64,000 nt of DNA, taken from contig JAMXBD010001458.1 of NCBI GenBank assembly GCA_024138025.1, positions 62,001-126,000 of the forward strand. The letters run 5' to 3'. Made by a program: the position numbers and the translations under genes. How positions within the stretch are numbered: position 1 is the stretch's first letter; the number at the start of each line of letters is the position of its first letter. Below the pieces are notes generated by a model. That model saw nothing but the letters and a program-made list of their open reading frames with translations, ran no database searches and was not told the origin of the DNA. This stretch comes from Combretum micranthum (taxonomy: Eukaryota; Streptophyta; Magnoliopsida; Myrtales; Combretaceae). Positions 36,762 through 50,100 of this stretch are shown here, piece by piece.

Positions 36762-37621
36762 TAGACATCGTCACGGTCCGGTTCGGGTCTGGAACCGGAC
36801 CCGAACCGCCGGTTCCCGGTTCTAAAAGTGGTGGAACCGGAACCGGACCCGTGGGAGCCGGTCCGGTTCCCGGTTCTTAAGAACCGCCGGTTCTCACGGT
36901 TCGGTTCCGGTTCTAGAGGAACCGAGAACAATGAAAAAAATAAAAAATCAATTAAATAATTTACTAAATTTAACAAAAAAAATGCAAAATAAATTTTTAA
37001 CTTGAAATAACATTGAATCTAACAATAATTATTCATAACATTAGTTAAAAGAAATTCTATAATTATGTATTTATTTATATATAATCACTGGCACTTTTTT
37101 AGTTGTTATATTAGCAATGTGACACTATAAAATATTCAAAGAAATTAATAATTGTCAATAATAAAAAATGAATCACACATTGTTAAGAAAGAAAGTCTAC
37201 TTTAATTAGAAGTCTACATAAATTTAAAAATATATGATTTCAAATGTATTTATTACTTGTGTTGTTAATAATAACACATTCAATATTGTGAATAGGAAAT
37301 AAATTTTTTATTATTTATACAAAAATAGTTTTAAATATTTATTTTATAATTACAATTTTTTATAATTTTATTTCTTTTTTTCTTACTTTTTTTTTTATAA
37401 TTGTTATGGTGTAGAACCGCCGGTTCTGCTGGTTCTTGAATCAACGGTTCCAAAACCGCCGGATCATGCGGTTTTTAAGGATGGAACCGTAAGGACCCGT
37501 CAGAACCGACGGTTCCTTTACCGGTTCAGACCCGCCATTGCCGGGCCGATTCCCGGTTCAGGAACCGCCGGTGACGGGTCAGGTCGGTTCCCGGTTCGGA
37601 ACCGACCCGTGATGATGTCTA
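36762..37621. mobile_element. Non-autonomous hAT-like element, family 3 (860 bp)
   Basis: The ends are TAGACATCGTCACGG and (reverse complement of the right end) TAGACATCATCACGG, with a perfect 8-bp duplication CTTAGGAT (36,754-36,761 and 37,622-37,629). Both subterminal ~150-bp regions are packed with 'ggttc', 'ccggttc' and 'gaaccg' words in both orientations. The core is AT-rich. The 71-codon minus frame at 36,761-36,976 only translates these words. Confidence 0.93.
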
Positions 37622-37629
37622 CTTAGGAT

Positions 37630-39903
37630 CATCTATATGTTAAGAGTATCTACATCCCATAGGATTTCTACAACATCTTTAAAATGCCAAATCAATATTT
37701 TTAAAGATCTTATTCTTTTAAAGAATGTTAATACTTTATTCTTAAGATTTTTTATACGAGATCCTTTACATCTCAAGAACAGTAAAAATAATATAAAAAG
37801 ATGTGAATAATCTTATATTTTATACACAAGCTAAGCTGAACTCAGCTTCCAAAGGATCTGATTTGGCTCATTGGAAAAATTGTCAACTTGAGTTAAGTCA
37901 AGGCTAAAAATTATAAATTAAAACTCAACAATCGAACTCAATTCAATTATCAATTGAGCTTGAATCGAATCAAATGTAAATTAAGTTAACTTTAAGCAAC
38001 AAATGGTTATCCACAGTTCTATCATACCTATCATAAAAATAAACTTTCGAATAATAAATCAAATAATCATATTATGCCGACATGTAAAATAAAGCTAATA
38101 CACTAGCTTATTACTAGTATAAATAAAACAATACCACTAAAAAGAAGGCTACTAAGGTTTTAAATATGGGATTTCCTTTCAGCCCTCAATCTTTAGAAAA
38201 AGATATCAAGAATGATTAATTTATATAAACTTCTACCAAATGATTTTCTTTTTTTTTTCTTTAACAATTTGAGATTTTTTTTCGTATTTGTAGAGGTTGT
38301 TTTGTGTATTGATTATTTTCTAATCCTATATTGGTAGCTTTATAACTAATGTAGATGGACTTGTATATAAATAAATACACATCTTAAATATTTCTTCCAA
38401 CAAAAGAGTTAAAAAAGCTATTACTGTTGGATTTAATTTTATTCTAACTTTAAAATTTTGTCTTAGTTAAATATGAACTTATTTTTTGAATTTATCTTTA
38501 TTTTATTTTCTCCTCATTTTTTATTTATCTCTTGAACTAAATAGTTTTATAATTTTTTTAATATTAATTTTTTTAAAAGATGTTGACCAGGTCAATGAAC
38601 ACCATGAGCTGATCCATGAACTTGTGGTGGTCCGGAATCGATCTAGCCCCACTTTAGGTCGGTTTTCTTGAGCCATTGCCCGTGTCTATGAAAAACATTA
38701 GAAAATTACTTTAGTGGAGTTATATAAGTTCAGTAGTTTTTACGGTTTTGTCGATGAAACCGTGATAAAACTATAGAATTTCTTTTACTATGATTTAATT
38801 CTTTTCATCCTTCTAACTTATATTACTGTGGCGTGCGTTTAATCTTCTACTATAATAAATAACTGACAATAAGCTAATTAAAGAAGATAAGGCCATAAAA
38901 GGAAAAAAAACAGTGCATAATAATAATTTCCTGGACTTACTCCTACAATTTAGTGAGAACAGAATATTTCCAAAAAGAAAAAGTAAATATCCATTTTACC
39001 TTTGTTTCCCTTTTTCTGGCTTTTGCTGTCCATGACTACGGGTCGTCTTGGTAAAACATCAACCTAGTCGTTCAATTAACTCCATCTTAGGTATTACACC
39101 TCCCCGTAAAAAAGTACATAAAAATAACATTTCAATAAAGTATTTTTTTTAATGGCAAAAAAAAGTATCTTTTTAAATGTGATGTAAACTGTACTATTTA
39201 TTGCCGTTTGCAATTCTAGAAATTCTATCTTTCATCATTAATTTTGATGGAATTGATCTCGTTGTTATTCAACGACTGATCTCATATCAGTAATCGAATT
39301 ATTAAAATAATTAAAATTTTTAATTATTATATTTATTTTAATAGTTAGATGAATGACTCGATGATTCCACTAATGTAACCGTCCAAGCTCCCAAATATAA
39401 TTGTATGCGGTCAACATTTAATTTAGAATTAGTCTCACAATTCCAACTTAAGAGATTTGAGAGGTTTGGTTTCTTAATTTCGTACTTGCTCGTAGATAAA
39501 AAGAACTCATCCCATAAGTGATATGTTATTCACGTGACAGCACCATTAAAATATTTGTTATATTAACTTTTATATTTACTTTAATTATTGAATGCTCAAC
39601 TATAGCACTTGAATTACTTTATTTTCAAACAAATATTTATTATTTATTAATAAAATCGTTTAACTAATCATTTAATTATTAAAATAATAAAAAATTAAGG
39701 AGATAATGGATATTTCTAAACTAGTATGTGTTTTAATATCCAAACTTAAGAAACTTTTACGGTTTTGATATGGTCACTAATAATGTAATTAAATTAATAT
39801 AAAAAATTTGTGGGTTACGATCATGATTATGATAAATTTAAACAATTGGATGATGTGATAAAACTGTTTTTGCACAACTCTCTAAAATTTTGCGCGATCT
39901 TCG
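37630..39903. other. Gene-free AT-rich stretch
   Basis: No gene seen. 37,820-37,990 is rich in gagctt/aactca words, like other eroded TIR elements in the window, but I could not find ends. Confidence 0.5.
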
Positions 39904-40144
39904 GGTCTGTTTGGATTATCTGTTTTTTATCTGTATCTGTATCTGTATCTGTATTATTTTTAAAATGATATGTGTAAATATATTCGATTTGCATCTAAAT
40001 TTTATTTATATTTGTTTTATTTGATCTTTAGATGAGAACTGTTAACTTTTTTTTATCTATATCTATTTCTTGATAAATAATTTGTTAACAAAAAATTTGA
40101 AAAAATGTCTATATCTACCGAAGAAAAGCCAAAACAAACAGACC
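39904..40144. mobile_element. MITE family A copy with GGTCTGTTTG ends (241 bp)
   Basis: The left end GGTCTGTTTGG and the right end CAAACAGACC are inverted. It contains four TGTATC repeats and 'tttgatctttagatgagaac'. A relative in inverted orientation lies at 59,918-60,115, with a shorter one near 51,391. Confidence 0.65.
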
Positions 40145-40478
40145 ACTTGAATAGCAAACATATAAAGATTCTTTTGTTTCTTTTTTTTTTTTTTCCTTTA
40201 TTTATTTATTTTTAAATAAAAATAATGTACACACTTTAAGCATTAGACAGAGGAATACTAATTTCCGTGCAGGATTAGCAAATGTCTCTTTCAATCTTAT
40301 TACAACGAAATACAGTTGCCTCTTCTCTTCAGCCTTCCCTGCTCCTACTCCTATCCACTCAACAAACTCTTCACTCTCTAACTAGAAATCCTCTCTGCAA
40401 GAACCAAACCTCAAAATACTCAAACAAACACTGCTAAGAAACAGGGGAGAGAGAGAGTGTGTGTGTGAGCAGTGGAAA

Positions 40479-43400
40479 ATGCCGTTAGTTAGGTTTAAAG
40501 TGAGGAAGGAAGTGGGTTTAGCGAACCCGGAGCTGTATAAAAAAGGAAATAGTAGTGATGATGATCCAAAAGCTGTCCTCGACGGCGTTGCGTAGCTGGT
40601 CTCATTGGGATCTTGCGGCAATTAGGCGACTTAGCTGAGTATGTTCTGTTCCTTTCTCTACTCAGTTTAAATTTTTTTTTTTTCAATTTTGTGTTTGAAT
40701 TGCTGAAATGAAAAGAAACAATTTTCCGACCATTTTGTCCGTATTTTCCGGTAGCTTTGTTGTGCTACTAAGAAATACAAAAAAAAAAAAAAAAAAGTTG
40801 TCTGACTTGTGATTCTAACTCGATTTGAGCAAAAGGAACTAAACTCGTAATTTTACTAAGATTCTGTACCTAAATGATTTTGCAGCGGTTATAATGAAGA
40901 ATGCTCATAGGATTGAAAGAGTTTAATTGCAATTTTAACCACTAAGTTCCAAACTTTGATTATATAATCAGTCTTAAAAAATATGAAAATTTTCATCTTC
41001 TGCTTAGGTTATTAGGACCAATTTAATGTTTATATTTTTTTAATTTTCATCGTAAAATTTTTAGTAGGAGGTCTAAAATCATTTCCTTCATAAAAGCACT
41101 ATGTAAGTTTATGATAAATTTTTTAGTTTTAGATACTAATGGGTCTTTGTAGGAGTCTATTCCGGTGTCTAAATGCATGATATCATATATAGAAAGATAA
41201 GTTTGCAGCAAATACAAATAAGGGTTTTGTTTACAATTTATCTTTAAGTTCATTTAGAGGTGCCATGTGGTGGTCGCTTAGCTGGGGACTGGGGAATTAA
41301 GGTGTTGAATCTTCATGTCTTGGTTCCTTGTCTTGCGGTGTACCCATAAATGTTGTCACAAATGGAAATTATGTCTGTATCTGTATTTTCATGTCAAATT
41401 TGTGGTGAAAACAGACATTTTACATAAGTCTGGTAAACTTTTATATTCATGTTCCAAATTTGCAATGCTAATCTTTGAGCTTTATTCTTTGAACATGATT
41501 TCATGGGGTGTTAGGTTGCTGATGATTAATAGTTAGAATGTTGTAAGTAACTGCAGTATAAATGTTAAATATTTACGTGATCCAAGCAGAGGTGCAAGGT
41601 TTACATGCTGAAGTCTGAATTTATTCTCTTACATTTGATGAAATAGCCTCCAGCAGACTTGGGACGATCTATTTTTTAGTACTGTGGACTGACAATAAAC
41701 TTCAATTTTAGCTTTGCAGAGGAGGTATTTCATGGGTTACAAGAGCAAGTAATTGCTACAGCATCCCGAAGCCAAAAGCTGATGGTTCGTGCTCAACACA
41801 TTGAAGATGTCCTTCCATCAATGGAGAAGGCAATATTTACCCAATCGAGCCACATACATTTTGCTTATACTGCAGGTGTAGTTTTATAGGACTCTTTGAA
41901 ATTTAATCTTGTTCTTTTATTAGAGTTAACAGAGATGTGCACTTTGCTCCCAATCTTACTATGCTTTTAAATATTCGGAGTTTATCTGTATCTGCTCTCC
42001 TACTATCTATTCATCATTGAATAAATTATTAATTTTCAGTCTATGAAAAGAATGGCTATTCGGTGACTTATTGTTGCATGTAATAAGCAATAAGTCCAAC
42101 TCATAGGCATTTAAATTTTAACATGACAAGTAGATCGGTCCTATTTTTAAATGATTTAAGTAGTGGATTGCTTTTCTCTGGAAGTTGAGCATGTTCAATG
42201 CAGCAGTTTTAGATATGTTAACATTTACAATACCCCAAACATAACTAAAGATGATCACTAGATCTCATGGAGGTACATAATGCTTAAATCCAGGTTGCAA
42301 ACATTCTTCGCATGCTGCCCTAACCTTCAGATGATTGGGTTCCTCATTAAAAACAGTTGTTTTGCAGGTTGTGATTGGCATACAAGTATTTTATGTGAAC
42401 AAAATCATTTTATTGACAGTGACTTACCAAGATTTATAATGGATTCCTATGAAGAGTGCCATGATCCTCCGCGTCTGCACATGCTTGATAAGTAATTTGC
42501 TTTTCATAAATCAGATTGATGATAGTAGTAGCTCTTCCTAAATGCAGTTCTGATTTAATGGTGCACTTGTTGTTTAGATTTGATACTGGTGGGCCAGGAT
42601 CTTGTTTGAAAAGGTACTCAGATCCAACCTTCTTTAGAAGAACATCCAAAAACTATTTGGACATAAATGTTGGCAAAAACAAAACAGATAGAAAAAAGCA
42701 GAAAAATAAGGTATGTGTCTATTCATAATTGAATAAATATTCTATCTCCTAAATCTAAGTTTTAGGCAAATGGCATTTAAATTTTACCATGATTATTGCC
42801 ATCTCGTCCCCAGTTTTTGCTGCTTCTTTGACTTTATGTTTGTGCTGCTTTGTTGGAATTACTGAATTTATTTGTTTCGTCGAACTGAACAGAAGAGAAA
42901 ATCTGCAGCAAGGACAAGGCGTCTTTTGCATGGTGCATCATTGTCCAACTGCAGTGGCAGGTAATTCTGCAAAATGAATTGACTTGGTTGGAATGGAACT
43001 AACTTGATCATGTTTGTAGGACTGAAATTTTGTAATCATATATATACAGAATGCAATTTACTTCCCCCATAATTGATGGACGAACTTCTACAACTGCCTC
43101 TGTAGTTGATATCTGTTTAAAATCCGAACATGGAGACGGTCCAAATTCTGTTGGATCAAAAAGTGAATCAGGCTATATCGAGCGTACAGTTGAGTCAAGT
43201 CATAGCACTCAATCGAAAGAAGAGAAATCTTGGGCATCATCCACATATGACCTTAAGCCACACGATGACATTATTGATTCAGAAGCCGTTCATAAAGGAG
43301 CCAGGGGGAGAGATGACAAATTTCCGCAAGAAATTTTGGAAGAGAGCATGGTTTCCCATTCAGCCTCTGTTACTTGGGAAGAAAAAACAGAAATACTAGA

Positions 43401-46400
43401 GCCAAATAATGAACGAGGAGACATGGATAAGGATGTTATAACGACATCGACAAATTTTAACATGGGTGCACTAAAGGAAGAGTCCAAAGAGGTTAAAAAT
43501 GTCAGAGTTGTGGAAGTCCTATGTGATGATGGCAACATTTCCAATTCATTTTGCAGTGGAAATCAGGCAGATGGTTTCAACAGTGACCCAGAAAATTTCA
43601 TGGATGCACTTAACAAAATGGAATCAGAATCTGAAAATGAACCTTACTGCCAAACAAAGCGAGAAGTCAACCAATGCTTGTCGGACGTTCAAGAGAACTA
43701 TACACAATTTACTCTGCACAATTTGCAAGTGCATGATGCAGACAGCCATTGCCTCTCTACTATGCAATCTGATAAATCTGTTGATGTATCTTCTAGTCAA
43801 GGGATGCCTGCAGAAAATCCAACACAGGCTTCTTGCATGCATTCTTTCCATGATGACGTTACTTGTGTTGAAGATGAGTCATTGGATTTGCAGGATTCAT
43901 CAGGACCTGTTGTTTCCATGGATCCTAAAGTTGTTGATGCAGAAGTACAATGCAATCTACAGCCTGTTAGTCCCAAATCTCATGATGATAAGATGAAGAA
44001 TGAATCTTCTGCTGAACTCACTGGTGTCAGGCTGTGGACAAATGGTGGGCTGCTTGGACTTGAGCCATCTAAGCCTCCGGACTTTGCTTTATCAAACAAA
44101 GTCAACCAGGGTCCTGAAATCAGCAATATCTCTGAACCCTGTTATAATGACAAGGACGAGGCTGAAGGGGGTAGAAATTCTGAGAATGTTATCATAAGAG
44201 ATAATCAGGACCATCTCAACTGTGCTACGTCAAGTTTTGATGATCAAGGAGATAATATTTCTAGTGAAATGCAAAAACTGGTGTCTTCATCTGATGTGAG
44301 CACCAAGTTGCATAATCCTTCTCGTGTTCGCTTGTTGAATTCTTTATTCACTCAGGGAAGAAAAGCACCTGTCAGTTTACCTGTGGGAACCACAAAAGCT
44401 GACTCTACTCAGGAGAATGGCGACACTTCTTCTGGGGTTTTTGGGCTTGGCCATCGATTACTCGCCAGTAGTTTCCTCAACAGACAGTCATCGCTTAATG
44501 ATGATAAGGTTGAATCTATTAGGTCTGCAAAAACTGGAGAATTGGATCTTAGTCTCAGGAAAGACTCTAGCATTAGCCAAAGAATTCCAGAAACAACATC
44601 AACATTGCAGTCTCAGGGGCAATCTCCCCCTATATCGTGGCCTAATTCACCACCACTTGAGCATATGAAAATATCTTTTCACCCTGTTTGTAGCTTTGAA
44701 AAACCCAAAATGAGGTTGAAGTTCCTGGATAAGGACAGCTGTCAGGCAAGTACTAAGGACGTTTTTTCGTCGTTTCAGTTGGTCCCAGAGTCCACTTCGC
44801 CATTGCATGACTTAGGTTCTGACTTTGAGGACACATTTTGTAGACCATCTCCTTCTGTTTCGGATGATTGGTTTAACCATCAATCTCAGTCAGACTCAGA
44901 GCAATGGGATTCTGATGAAAAACGGGAGAGCAAGGGGCATGAGATATGTGATGCAGTTTGTACAATCTCTCAGACAGAATCTGGTTCAAGCTCATTGGAA
45001 CCAGGAATAAATGTCAATGATGCAAGTTCTCATGCTGAGGTTGGAAGTGCATGCTTTGAAAATGCTCTGAAGAATCCTCCTCTATCTGCTTCTTCCCTTG
45101 ATCTTCCTTGCTATGATTCAGTATACAATTCAATCGGGAAAGAAACTTCAGGGGATTTGAGCAAAATGAGTCAACCTGAAGTCGAATTACAGATGAAGCC
45201 TGCCCCACCTCCACCACCTCTTCCTCCAATAAAGTTGCGTCCTTTGAAACCCCTGCCTGGTGACATAAAAGATGGATTGCAAGTTTGTTCTGAATCTGCA
45301 GATACTGGGATATCATCTTATGTTCATGCTCCAACGATCTCTGTACATACACCGGCCATACATGGAGATTCTCATCTTAGTGAAAAAGACTCAAAAATCA
45401 CAATGGAGAGGGAGGTCTGATGATGTTAATGTCGTTTTTCTTTTTGAGTTGTTTTGGAGTGAATCTTAGATGAGCTTGAAAGGATAACTCTTTATCCTGC
45501 ACTTTTATCTGCAGCACCAGGACTGGCTGGATTCGTCCCCTAGAAAGGAATTTGATCAGGTTGCCAATGGGACAGGTTTAAACGAGAGGGAAGATTTTCT
45601 AAACCAGATTAGAACAAAAGTAAGTGGGAATTCCGTATGATGCATATCTAGAACAAGGAGCTGTGATATATTGAACCTGGTCGTGCATAACTAATTCTTT
45701 GGTTGATGGATTTCATAATTTTGTTCTTTATTGAAAATTTTGAAGCTCATGATTTTGTCTTCTCCCTTGTCACTTTTTTAGAATGCTTTGACACGTTCTG
45801 TTTGTTGGTTCAATAAACGTCAAATGGGTTTGTATTCACTAAATTCTTCTAATGTAATTGGGGCAAAATTGATGAGAAAATTGGCTTCAGTAGTTCTGAG
45901 ATTTTCCCCTTCCTTTGTAATAAGTTCTTAACTTATGTTTAGTTCAATATATTATTTTTTTCAGACAAAGATTGATGTATCAGAAAATAGACCACCATGT
46001 GTTTGGATACAATGGTTATCTGCTACATTCTCTGTGGGAATGGGGTCTACAATAATCCTGGTGCTTTCACCATTTGTAGCGTCTAACATATTGAGTCCTC
46101 CACAATTAGTCAGAGCTCTGATCTTCTCATGTACCAAATCACAGCCTAATGCTTTGTTTACAATGTTAAATTAGTGGTCTCAATTTGATATATGTTGTAA
46201 GTCTTCTGCTCCTGTAAATTTAAATCCAGAATGTTTGCATGCGATATGCATCTACAAGCTGTCTGAAAAATGCAAATATATGACCTTATGGGAGAAAAAT
46301 TAAGGAATTTAACTAAGATATTCGCACACATAAGATATGGATTCACATGCTGTTGTGAGAGATTGCAAAGTGGATTACATTACAGAAGAATGAAAGCAGC

Positions 46401-47103
46401 TTAGAAAGATGTAGATCTTATGGAGTCCAATTCTTGGATAGATAGTAATGAAATGGAAAGATCGTATAGCTGAAATCCACTTGGAGGATCAAAGAGGAGA
46501 GGTTAATACTGCTTTGTTACCATTATCTTTCATCTCTTGATTTGTCCATTTCATTGCTTTTTACTCCACAGTTTTCACCTTTGATCATAATGAATCCATA
46601 TAATATCCCAATCGCTGTTACAAATCCTTTTATGTAACTTGGATTTGTCTGGAATTATTTCTGTGTTGGGCCTGGAATGGTTATAGAAAATTTTTTCAAT
46701 GCTTTGGAGAAAATCATTCTCGTCTTGTTGCCTAGTTGGGTCTTCCTGAGATTGCTAATAATCTTACTGTGTTGTCTCTGTGGATTATGGAACCTGAGAT
46801 TACTTTATTAGAAGGAATATAATTTAGTGATTTCATTGTTCTGATCACTCTTTGTTGTCAATCCAGTCATTCAGTCTCAGATCCACTGCAACAACAAGCT
46901 CATCTTCTAAACAAAGCCCTACGACAGATGTAAAAGTCACTGCTATTTTGAAGAAAGCAAGTGCTATACGCCAGGTCTTTTACTCTCCTTTCGTTGTTTT
47001 TGATTTATTTTTCACTTTCATAATACAATATAAACATCCAACTAACTCTTGCTAAATCTCTCAGGTGGTTGGAAGTGATGATGATGCCTGGAGTGACACC
47101 TAA
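40479..47103 (+). CDS. SCAR/WAVE family protein, two 1-base frameshifts in this sequence
   Basis: Nine exons: 40,479-40,638; 41,712-41,875; 42,368-42,491; 42,578-42,710; 42,893-42,960; 43,050-45,414; 45,515-45,618; 46,867-46,974; 47,065-47,103. Splice phases agree if one base is restored in exon 1 and one in exon 7, giving about 1,088 residues. SCAR proteins are the WAVE-complex subunits that activate ARP2/3 actin nucleation, shaping trichomes and pavement cells. Exons 1-5 encode the SCAR homology domain (MPLVRFKVRKEV, FAEEVFHGLQEQVIATASRS, FDTGGPGSCLKRYSDPTFF). Exon 6 is the long acidic middle with a PAPPPPPLPP tract near residue 935. Exons 7-9 form the WH2-central-acidic tail (QIRTKSF, VTAILKKASAIRQ, DDDAWSDT). 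Exon 1 lacks a base at about 40,591 and exon 7 lacks one at about 45,600. Donors of introns 6 and 8 (GTCTGA, GTCTTT) are weak. Confidence 0.9.
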
Positions 47104-50100
47104 ATTACACAAAATGTGATTTTGTAGTTCTCAGTAGAATGCTAGTTTTCAGACTTTTCTAGGTGTCAATGTTAATAGACAAGTTTCTTCATTTAGTTAT
47201 TCTCTAGCTTTTGCTTTGCATGATTTTAGAGTTTTATTTATAGCTCAGGCGGTTAGGAGGCTTCAATTGTACATAAAAATGATTCTACGATTGCCTCCCT
47301 TAGTAATGAGTGAAAGCCTAGAAGGCCCTTCATTTGGAAACCCGCAAGGCTTGATGGTGGAAGGAAGGTGAGTCACATGTTGTCAAGTAAAGGATAGAAA
47401 ATGAAGGGATGGAAAGTGTGTGGAAATTGCATTATTTTTCTCTTTTTATCCCTTAATGCTGTTTGACTGAAGATTGTGAGGAGCAAAGTCAATAGATGGA
47501 ACATTTTCACTCACCTTCCCACTCATTTTTGAATCACTCTAATATGTAGTTATTGAGGGAAAGTGCAATGGTTTGCTTAATTATAAACATTACAGTCATA
47601 AAGTTGCGCTTACTTTTTTTAAGTTCACACTTTGTGGTTAATAATTCAATGATGGCCAGGGCTGTTTAAAAGGGTGTTGAGATGCTATAATATTAAGCTC
47701 CGGTTGGACCTAAATGAAAAACTTGAAGTTTAAAGTCAACTTGAGTTTCAATTAGATTTTAATTATTAAGCTCATTATATTAAATAAATTTTTCGACTCA
47801 ATTGGGCTTACTGGGCTCAATCGGACTAAGATATAAGGTGTTATTTTTTTTTTTTCCTTCTTTAATAAATGTTTTATAATGTTACTATCCCCACTCCCCA
47901 AGATATATGAGAAGCTTAGATGAGCTTGTGAATTGATTGAATTAAGTATTTTAAAACTTAAGGTTGAGCTTGATAGCTATTCAAATAGCTCATATTTGAG
48001 CTCGGTTCAATTGTAGCCAAGTTGAACTCAATTTCAATCGATTAAATTACACTAATCTAACCATGAAAACTTAATTAATTCCTGTTTGAATGTGCAAATT
48101 CTATAACCTTGTACCAGTTTGCTAAAGGGCGTACTGCTTTTATATAGAACTATTAGTACTTGAACCTAGGTTCAGGATCTCTATAGAAGTTTAATGGATA
48201 AAAAGAAAAAAGGAGTCCTTGAGCAAGGATCAATTTAGTAGAAGACCGATGCCTTAACTTCATCGAAACTTTTACATAACAAAGTTGTCACCTTGTAATT
48301 TTCATTTCTTTGATTTGATCGGCAAATTAGCCATTGCAGCTGCAACAGCTTGCTTTATTATCATTAATATGTGTTTAATTTCATGACTTCTTTTTTCTTT
48401 CGCTTTTTTTATTATTATCCCTGAAGTAATCTTGAAAAGTTATTAAAGCATTAGTGTAAAAGATTCAAAAATAGTAAAAACATGAACCGACTCATCCATA
48501 GCAACTAAATAAAGATTAAGGATTTCTATTTAAAAAAGAGGAAAATTCTATGGTACTTGGCATTTTTTAAAGGATGATTCTGTAAATTAGGGACACGAAC
48601 GAACCAAACCATTTACAAACTACTCGAGCTCAGCTCGATGTTTATTCAAAAGTCAAACTGTGCTTGAGCTCGAGCTAGTTGAGTAGTTTATCGATCCAAA
48701 CCCGAGTTTCATATGTTTAACTCAATTAGCTCATGGGCTTAATCGAGCTTGAGTCAAGTATATAAATGTTAATCAAATTTTAGTTCAATATTATACTAAT
48801 TAGAATTAAAAATATGTTTTTTAATATATTGAACCCAAACAAGCTTAATTGAGTTGATTTCGAGTTTAAAATCTTAAGCTTGGTTGAGCTCAAGTTCAAT
48901 ACTATATCATCTAAACTTTACTCATTTGCAATCCTACTATATATTATCAAATGGCTTAGATCTATACTCAATTATGATTAAACCATTAAAACACTTTTTA
49001 TATCTACTTATCAAGTTAGTTAAATAATCAATGGGTTGAGAGGTTTCAATATGAGACTATAATAGTTCCTGAATCCTAAAAGAAAAGATGAAATGAAAGA
49101 CTTCTTATAGAAGGAAGAATTTCTCGATATACGTCGTACAATTAGGAATAAAGATGTTCTTAACAAAGCGAAAGCAGAAGACATTCTATTCCGTTAATAG
49201 AGCTTGTATTTTCTTTTGAAGAAGAAAAAAAGTTAAAAAGAAAAAAAATCCCTACATTTGTAATCGCATAATTAAATCTAACATGCGACAATGTACATTG
49301 AAGACGTCTCACTTTTCATAAGTGAATCCAATTGTCGAAGATGCCGCCATGACTGCAAGGATTAGTACAGCCAAGATGGTGATGGAATAGAAGAAATAAA
49401 TAACATTACAAAATAAAAAACAAATGTAAAAATAAACGAGTACAAATATAGCGCGGTAAAAATCTTATGGTTACAATAATACAGCACTAGTACAACACGG
49501 GGAATTGAACTCGATACTTCAAGAATAAGGACCAATGGCATTTTCACTATTTCTTTAGTACCTAAAGATTTACTCTGTTGTGATAGTAATTCATATTCTT
49601 AAATCCTACACAATATGATAACATAAATAAAGAAAACAAAATGTGAAAGAATTTAAAGGTTAAAAATATAATTGTATTACAATAGGGTAATGATACAAAT
49701 ATTTCCAATTGCTTTATACAACTCCATCATAGCCTTTGTACATAAAAAAACTAAATAAATTTTTGTACCATATGCAGATTTTAGTCTAAACCATATTTGT
49801 ATTCAGGAAAATGAATAGTTTATTTAAGATACTATCTCAATTAATATATTAACAATATATATTTATAAACTATTTAAAGCATAATCAAAATATGATTATT
49901 TAATTACATAAATATATAGTATTGATATAATTAATGATGATCCATTCACCTTTGTTGTGTCTTAATTTGTCAATAGAGTGTCTTGGATTTGAATCTTAAA
50001 TCATATAGGCCTGCAAGATAGTAAAGGATTTGTAAGTTTTTAGAATTGTCCGATATGGTTACTCTTACTATTAAGTCAATAAGATATTGATAGAGTATAC

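Noticed and set aside
43130..45469. Many 60-165-codon frames overlapping the SCAR large exon
   Set aside because: They are shadows of the 789-codon exon 6 frame, which alone has family similarity and fits the splice phases.
45935..46174. 79-codon open frame in SCAR intron 7
   Set aside because: It begins at a plausible acceptor (TTTTTCAG) but has no similarity to SCAR, and inserting it would separate the WH2 halves (QIRTK and SFSLR) that must be adjacent.
49270..49400. Minus-strand reading TILAVLILAVMAASSTIGF, like a small membrane peptide
   Set aside because: Only a short hydrophobic stretch with no start context, signal or neighbouring exons; not enough to call a gene.
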